This document shows, in pieces, positions 59,845 to 64,000 of a stretch of 64,000 nucleotides of DNA. The notes below the pieces were generated by a model, which saw only the letters and a list, made by a program, of their open reading frames with translations, did not search any database and was not told the origin of the DNA. The stretch is from Schauerella fraxinea. Lineage in GTDB: Bacteria; Pseudomonadota; Gammaproteobacteria; Burkholderiales; Burkholderiaceae_B. The stretch lies in the NCBI GenBank assembly GCA_030849965.1, contig JAVDKL010000001.1:496001-560000 (forward strand), in the 5' to 3' direction. How positions within the stretch are numbered: position 1 is the stretch's first letter; every line of letters begins with the position of its first letter. Made by a program: the position numbers and the translations under genes.

Positions 59845-61868
59845 CCGCATTTGAAGATCGGGCGCGCGGCCCCCTGGCGGCAACAACAGTGGATATCGGC
59901 CATCCGCTGCAGCACTGGCGCCCCGAGCAGGAAAGCGACGGGCTGCTGTGGCTCACATTCGACCGGGCCGAACACACGGTGAATGCCTTATCGGCCGACG
60001 TGCTCGACGAGCTCGATCACATCCTGGCCTATTTCGAACGTCACGTACCGGCCGGCATGATCATCCAGAGTGGCAAGCGCACCGGGTTCATCGTGGGCGC
60101 CGACATCGACGCATTCGCCACCTTGACGACGGTGCAGGACGCCAGGGTATTGATTGCGCGCGGATGGGACACCTTCGATCGGCTGGCCCGCGCGCCCTAT
60201 CCCACCGTTGCGTTGATCCGTGGACATTGCCTGGGTGGCGGCCTGGAATTGGCGTTGGCGTGCCGGTATCGGATCGTGGTGGACGAGCCCGGCACCACGC
60301 TCGGCTTGCCCGAAGTGATGCTGGGCATTTTTCCGGCATGGGGCGGCATGGCGCGCTTACCGGCGTTGATCGGCGCCCCGCAGGCCCTCGACCTGATGCT
60401 GTCGGGCCGCACGCTTACGCCCGCCCGCGCCAGCCGCGCCGGCGTGGTGGATCTGCGCGTGCCGGCGCGCGTGATGCATGCGAGCGCTCGGGGCCTCGTC
60501 ACCGCCAAGCGCCGGCCGGCACGCGCGCGCGGCTGGCGGGCGTTCACCAATCTGCCGCCCTTCAAGAAACTTGTGGCGGCGCAAGCGCGCAAATCGGTCG
60601 ACAAACGCGACCCGTATCATCACTACGACGCGCCTCGCGCCATTATCGAATGCTGGGCCGAGCATGGCGGCAATCCGTTGCGCGCGCCGGTGCTGATCGA
60701 GTCCATCGTCAACGGCGACACCGCGCGCGAACTGCTGCGCGTGTTCCGCTTGCGCGAACGGCTGAAGGGTCAAGGCAAGCAAAGCACCGCAACGGGCGAG
60801 GCGATCCGGCATGTCCATGTGATCGGGGCCGGCGTCATGGGCGGCGACATCGCCGCATGGTGCGCGCTCAAAGGGTTACGCGTCACGTTGCAGGATACCG
60901 ACCCCGCACGGATCGGCGTCGCATTGGCGCGCGCCACCAAGCTCTTCACCCGCCGCGCCGGCTCGCCGCTCGAGGCCCGCAACGCCTTCGATCGGCTCAC
61001 GCCCGATGCGCGTGGCGATGGCGTGGTGCGCGCCGATCTGATCATCGAGGCGATCGTCGAACGCGTGGATGCCAAGCAGGCGCTGTACGCATCGCTGGCG
61101 CCGCGCATGCGGCCCACCGCAATCCTGGCCACCAATACGTCGAGCTTGTCGTTGGCCACGCTGCGCGAAGGTCTCGCGCGGCCCGATCGTTTTATCGGCA
61201 TTCACTTCTTCAATCCCGTTGCGCGCATGCCGCTGGTCGAGGTGGTGAGCGATGCGCACACCGATGCACAAGTGTTGCGGCAGACCAACCAACTCATTGC
61301 CGCGCTCGACAAACTTCCGCTCCCGGTGTCAGACTCGCCTGGCTTTCTGGTCAATGCGGTACTGGCGCCTTATATGCTCGAAGCGATGCGTTGTCTTGAT
61401 GAAGGGATGACACCCGAAACGGTGGATGCGGCGATGGTCGCCTTCGGCATGCCGTTGGGACCGATCGAACTCGCCGATCGCGTCGGACTCGACGTGGCAC
61501 AAGCCGCCGGTGCGCAACTCAGCGCCGGTGCAACCGCGCCGAGTGCGTTGACGCGCCTGACGTCCGCGGGCCACCTGGGCGCCAAGACCGGCCGCGGCTT
61601 TTACGTGTGGCGCGATGACAAACCCGTCAAGGTTGGCGCCGCCACCCCGCCCCCCAGATTGGCCGATCGCTTGCTCGCGCCGCTGACGCGCCAAGCCCAG
61701 GCCTGCGTGGCGGCCGGTGTGGTGAGCGATGCCGACATGGCCGATGCCGGCTTGATTTTCGGCGCGGGATTCGCGCCATTTACCGGCGGCCCTTTGCATT
61801 TGCACCATCACAACCAACACCGGGCCGATAAGCCCGGGCACGTCGTCGCACCCACGAGCAGCACCTGA
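59841..61868 (+). CDS. fadJ: Enoyl-CoA hydratase / 3-hydroxyacyl-CoA dehydrogenase (FadJ/FadB-type)
   Basis: A 675-residue multifunctional enzyme. The hydratase part (residues 10-280) has IRGHCLGGGLELALACRYRI and TLGLPEVMLGIFPAWGG, carrying the two catalytic glutamates. The dehydrogenase part begins at about 325 with HVHVIGAGVMGGDIAAWCALKG; the catalytic histidine is in GIHFFNPVARMPLVEVV, with the family DSPGFLVNAVLAPYMLEA afterwards. The second C-terminal dehydrogenase domain is short: after GAKTGRGFYVW only about 75 residues remain, ending in a His/Pro-rich tail, while FadJ is about 715 residues. The start at 59841 overlaps the fadI stop. Confidence 0.92.
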   Translation: MTAFEDRARGPLAATTVDIGHPLQHWRPEQESDGLLWLTFDRAEHTVNALSADVLDELDHILAYFERHVPAGMIIQSGKRTGFIVGADIDAFATLTTVQDARVLIARGWDTFDRLARAPYPTVALIRGHCLGGGLELALACRYRIVVDEPGTTLGLPEVMLGIFPAWGGMARLPALIGAPQALDLMLSGRTLTPARASRAGVVDLRVPARVMHASARGLVTAKRRPARARGWRAFTNLPPFKKLVAAQARKSVDKRDPYHHYDAPRAIIECWAEHGGNPLRAPVLIESIVNGDTARELLRVFRLRERLKGQGKQSTATGEAIRHVHVIGAGVMGGDIAAWCALKGLRVTLQDTDPARIGVALARATKLFTRRAGSPLEARNAFDRLTPDARGDGVVRADLIIEAIVERVDAKQALYASLAPRMRPTAILATNTSSLSLATLREGLARPDRFIGIHFFNPVARMPLVEVVSDAHTDAQVLRQTNQLIAALDKLPLPVSDSPGFLVNAVLAPYMLEAMRCLDEGMTPETVDAAMVAFGMPLGPIELADRVGLDVAQAAGAQLSAGATAPSALTRLTSAGHLGAKTGRGFYVWRDDKPVKVGAATPPPRLADRLLAPLTRQAQACVAAGVVSDADMADAGLIFGAGFAPFTGGPLHLHHHNQHRADKPGHVVAPTSST

Positions 61869-61882
61869 GGAGGCAGTCCACC

Positions 61883-63142
61883 ATGCGTAGTTCGTCAATG
61901 CCCTTGAAAACCCTGTCAACGCTCGTCATGTCGATGGGCGCGTTAAGCGCTCACGCCGCTGGTTTCCAGTTGTTCGAACAAAATAATAGTGGCTTGGGCA
62001 ACGCGTATGCGGGATCGGCCGCGATCGCCGAAAACGCCAGCACGATCTACTTCAACCCGGCGGGCATGAGCCTGCTGGACGGCATCAATGTGTCGGGCGG
62101 CGTCAGCCTGATCAAACCGTCGTTCAAGTTTTCCGATAGCGGTCTGTCGCGCAACCCCACCGCTTTGGGCGGCGGCCGTCCCACCGGCGGGTCGGGCGGC
62201 GATCCCGCAACCTTGGGCGTGGTGCCCAATGGGTACGTGTCGTGGCAGCTCGACAACCGCTGGCATGTGGGTTTGGGATTGGGTGCGCCATTCGGATCGA
62301 TGACCAAATACGACGCCGGGTGGGCGGGCCAATATCAAAGCCGCAAGTTCGATGTCAAAACGTATAACGTCAATCCGTCGGTGTCGTACCGCGTCACCGA
62401 GACCTTCTCGCTCGGCGCCGGCGTGAACTGGCAACGTCTCGAAGCGGAATACGAGCGTCAGGCCATCCTGCCCGGCGGCTTGCTCACCCCGGCCGACGTC
62501 AACATGAGCGGCGATGCGTGGGGCTGGAACGCCGGCGCCATGTGGCAGGCCACCGACAAAACACGCATCGGCCTGTCGTACCGCTCGAAGGTGCGTCACA
62601 AGGTAGACGGCAATACCGAAGTGGGCCCGTTGAAGGTCGATGCCAAGACCAGCGTCGACTTTCCCGACACGGCCATCCTCAGTTTGGTGCAAAATCTGAA
62701 CAGCCGTTGGGATCTGTTGGCCGACGTGTCCTGGACCGGCTGGAGCAGCCTCCCCGAGTTGCGCATCCGCAATAGCGGCGGGCTGCCTGACGATGCGCTC
62801 AAACTCGAATTCAACGATGCGTGGCGCATCGCAGTCGGGGCGAACTACAAGATCAACGACGCCTGGAAATGGAAGGTCGGCGTGGCGTGGGACCAAACGC
62901 CTGTGTCCAGCCCGCGCTATCGTCCGGTATCGCTACCCGACAACGACCGCTGGTGGTTCGCCACCGGTATTCAATGGCAGGCCACAAAGAGCACCACGAT
63001 CGATCTGGGCTACAGCTATCTCTATCTGGATAAGACCAAGATCAATAACGATGGCGAGAACCAGGTTCAAAAAGGCCTCGTGAACGGTCAATACAAGAGC
63101 CACGGCAATGTGGTTGGCCTGCAGGTCTCCTCACGCTTCTGA
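61883..63142 (+). CDS. fadL: Outer-membrane long-chain fatty acid transport protein
   Basis: A 419-residue FadL/OmpP1 beta-barrel. Signal peptide at about residues 1-25 (ends SAHAAGFQ), then the N-terminal hatch with FEQNNSGLGNAYAGSAAIAENASTIYFNPAGMSLL, including the N-P-A-G motif that forms the ligand gate. The rest alternates strands and turns and ends with the aromatic residue F (VGLQVSSRF), as needed for barrel insertion. It takes up long-chain fatty acids. Gene lies 14 bp after fadJ, so the operon covers uptake and oxidation, but no fadD ligase gene is seen. Confidence 0.92.
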   Translation: MRSSSMPLKTLSTLVMSMGALSAHAAGFQLFEQNNSGLGNAYAGSAAIAENASTIYFNPAGMSLLDGINVSGGVSLIKPSFKFSDSGLSRNPTALGGGRPTGGSGGDPATLGVVPNGYVSWQLDNRWHVGLGLGAPFGSMTKYDAGWAGQYQSRKFDVKTYNVNPSVSYRVTETFSLGAGVNWQRLEAEYERQAILPGGLLTPADVNMSGDAWGWNAGAMWQATDKTRIGLSYRSKVRHKVDGNTEVGPLKVDAKTSVDFPDTAILSLVQNLNSRWDLLADVSWTGWSSLPELRIRNSGGLPDDALKLEFNDAWRIAVGANYKINDAWKWKVGVAWDQTPVSSPRYRPVSLPDNDRWWFATGIQWQATKSTTIDLGYSYLYLDKTKINNDGENQVQKGLVNGQYKSHGNVVGLQVSSRF

Positions 63143-63163
63143 GCCCAGGTGGTGGATCGGTCA

Positions 63164-63186
63164 CAGGCCCGCTGGGTGCGGGCCTG
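63164..63186 (+). terminator. Hairpin after fadL
   Basis: CAGGCCCGC and GCGGGCCTG form a perfect 9-bp stem around TGGGT, 21 bp after the fadL stop. It lacks a T-run, so it may stop transcription only with help, but the place and stability fit the end of the fad operon. Confidence 0.55.
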
Positions 63187-63263
63187 ATAGACTGCGCGGT
63201 GGCGCGTATCGCCTGGGCGGGGTGTTCCCGCACCACTCGCGTGCCTTTTGACCGTTGCCTTCC

Positions 63264-64000
63264 ATGACCTCTGCCCCCGCCCCCACTTCCACCGATGCCT
63301 TTGGCGACCTGCCGCTCTCGGCGCCGTTGCTGCTCGCCCTCGAACGCTTGTCGTTCACCGCGATGACCCCCATTCAGGCAGCAAGCCTGCCGTTCATCCT
63401 GGCGGGCCGCGACATCATCGCGCGCGCCAAGACCGGTAGCGGCAAGACCGCAGCGTTTGCCTTGGGTACGTTGCAGAAGATCGACACCGCAAGCGCGACC
63501 ACACAAGCGTTGATCTTGTGCCCCACGCGCGAGCTGGCCGATCAGGTGGCACAAGCCATCCGCCAATTGGCGCAAACCATTCCTAACTTGCGCGTGCTCA
63601 CCTTGTGCGGCGGCGTGCCGATCCGCGGCCAGGTCGAGTCGTTGCAACGCGGCGCGCACATCGCCGTGGGCACGCCGGGCCGCGTGCTCGATCTGCTGGA
63701 TCGCGAGGCGCTCGACGTGTCGGGCATTTCGACGCTGGTGCTCGATGAAGCGGATCGCATGGTCGATATGGGGTTTTACGAAGACATCGCCCGTGTCGCG
63801 AGCCATTGCCCGCCGGCGCGGCAGACGCTGTTGTTCTCGGCCACGTATCCGGAGAATATCCGCAAGCTGACCACGCGATTGCTGCGCACTCCGCAAGAAA
63901 TCACCGTGGACGCCGAGCGCGCACCGCAGGCGATCATGCAGAAATTTTTCGAGATCGATCCCAGTACGCGAATGGCGGCCGTGGTGCAGTTGCTGTCGCA
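63264..64000 (+). CDS. dbpA: ATP-dependent RNA helicase DbpA, N-terminal part
   Basis: The gene runs off the right edge; 245 codons are visible. It is a DEAD-box helicase: Q-motif FTAMTPIQAASLPFILAGRDIIARAKTGSGKT region with Walker A at about residue 54, LCPTRELADQVA (Ia), LRVLTLCGG, GTPGRVLDLL (Ib), LDEADRMVDMG (II, DEAD as DEAD) and LLFSATYPE (III, SAT). The phrasing CPTRELADQVAQAIRQLA and LTLCGGVPIRGQVESLQ is closest to DbpA, which acts on 23S rRNA hairpin 92 during 50S assembly. The C-terminal RNA-binding domain that would prove it is outside the window. Confidence 0.85.
   Translation, partial: MTSAPAPTSTDAFGDLPLSAPLLLALERLSFTAMTPIQAASLPFILAGRDIIARAKTGSGKTAAFALGTLQKIDTASATTQALILCPTRELADQVAQAIRQLAQTIPNLRVLTLCGGVPIRGQVESLQRGAHIAVGTPGRVLDLLDREALDVSGISTLVLDEADRMVDMGFYEDIARVASHCPPARQTLLFSATYPENIRKLTTRLLRTPQEITVDAERAPQAIMQKFFEIDPSTRMAAVVQLLS

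Noticed and set aside
59948-61399. 483-codon plus-strand frame inside fadJ
   Set aside because: Shadow of the coding frame that carries the hydratase and dehydrogenase motifs.
1-64000. rRNA, tRNA, insertion sequences, prophage, toxin-antitoxin or phage-defence genes
   Set aside because: I looked for transposase, integrase, restriction and cas motifs and for conserved RNA sequence and saw none; every long frame is explained by metabolic or regulatory genes.

Overview
The window is high-GC DNA from a Gram-negative heterotroph. It is most likely a betaproteobacterium of the order Burkholderiales (Alcaligenaceae-like). That placement is inferred from the three periplasmic Bug-type solute receptors with a TctAB transporter, the many LysR regulators beside catabolic genes, and the fad, lpxL-type and fadL genes of an organism with an outer membrane. 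I see no rRNA, tRNA, CRISPR array, insertion sequence or phage module. Nearly all of the sequence is accessory metabolism packed into short operons.

Layout: (1) 1-5700, plus strand: a catabolic operon with an iron-type alcohol dehydrogenase end, a 2-oxoglutarate dioxygenase, a Bug receptor, an FMN hydroxy-acid oxidase, an NTF2-like protein, an FAH-family hydrolase and a quinone-reductase-like enzyme, closed by a convergent LysR gene. (2) 6849-9506: MHS-type transporter plus M20 peptidase. (3) 9503-17271: single genes (methyltransferase, GNAT, RidA, old yellow enzyme, two LysR, drug-efflux-type MFS, thioesterase) and two small unknown ORFs. (4) 17432-24820: a LysR gene divergent from a complete biotin-independent malonate decarboxylase operon, mdcACDEGBH. 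(5) 24901-27691, minus: entA-entB-entC, giving chorismate to 2,3-dihydroxybenzoate. (6) 27974-28985: a RidA paralogue and soxR divergent across a near-perfect SoxR box. (7) 29135-35855, minus: tripartite tricarboxylate transporter tctABC with a TauD-type dioxygenase, a second Bug receptor, an SDR and a Crp/Fnr regulator. (8) 36006-39329: Na+/H+ antiporter, a DUF3253-like small protein, a YegD-like Hsp70. (9) 39684-49376, plus: a D-amino-acid deaminase-like PLP enzyme, a complete peptide ABC transporter, an RpiR regulator, a D-aminoacylase and a RidA protein, which together look like a D-amino-acid/N-acyl-D-amino-acid scavenging unit. (10) 49627-55263: lipid A-type acyltransferase, nucleosidase, EAL phosphodiesterase, and an unusual HTH-cupin-methyltransferase fusion. 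(11) 55372-63142: PsrA-like TetR regulator and the fadE-fadI-fadJ-fadL beta-oxidation operon. (12) 63264-64000: the start of dbpA.

The most unusual signals are the three-part HTH/cupin/methyltransferase protein (53254-55263); a SoxR-type promoter with the characteristic 19-bp spacer pointing at a RidA gene rather than soxS; a triplicated mdcB 3' end that creates a 27-codon coupled mini-ORF before mdcH; and a recurring pattern of unrelated 9-14 bp degenerate tandem repeats placed at or over the 3' ends of genes. Many start codons were moved from the longest ORF to the one with a Shine-Dalgarno sequence, including two TTG starts and two GTG starts.
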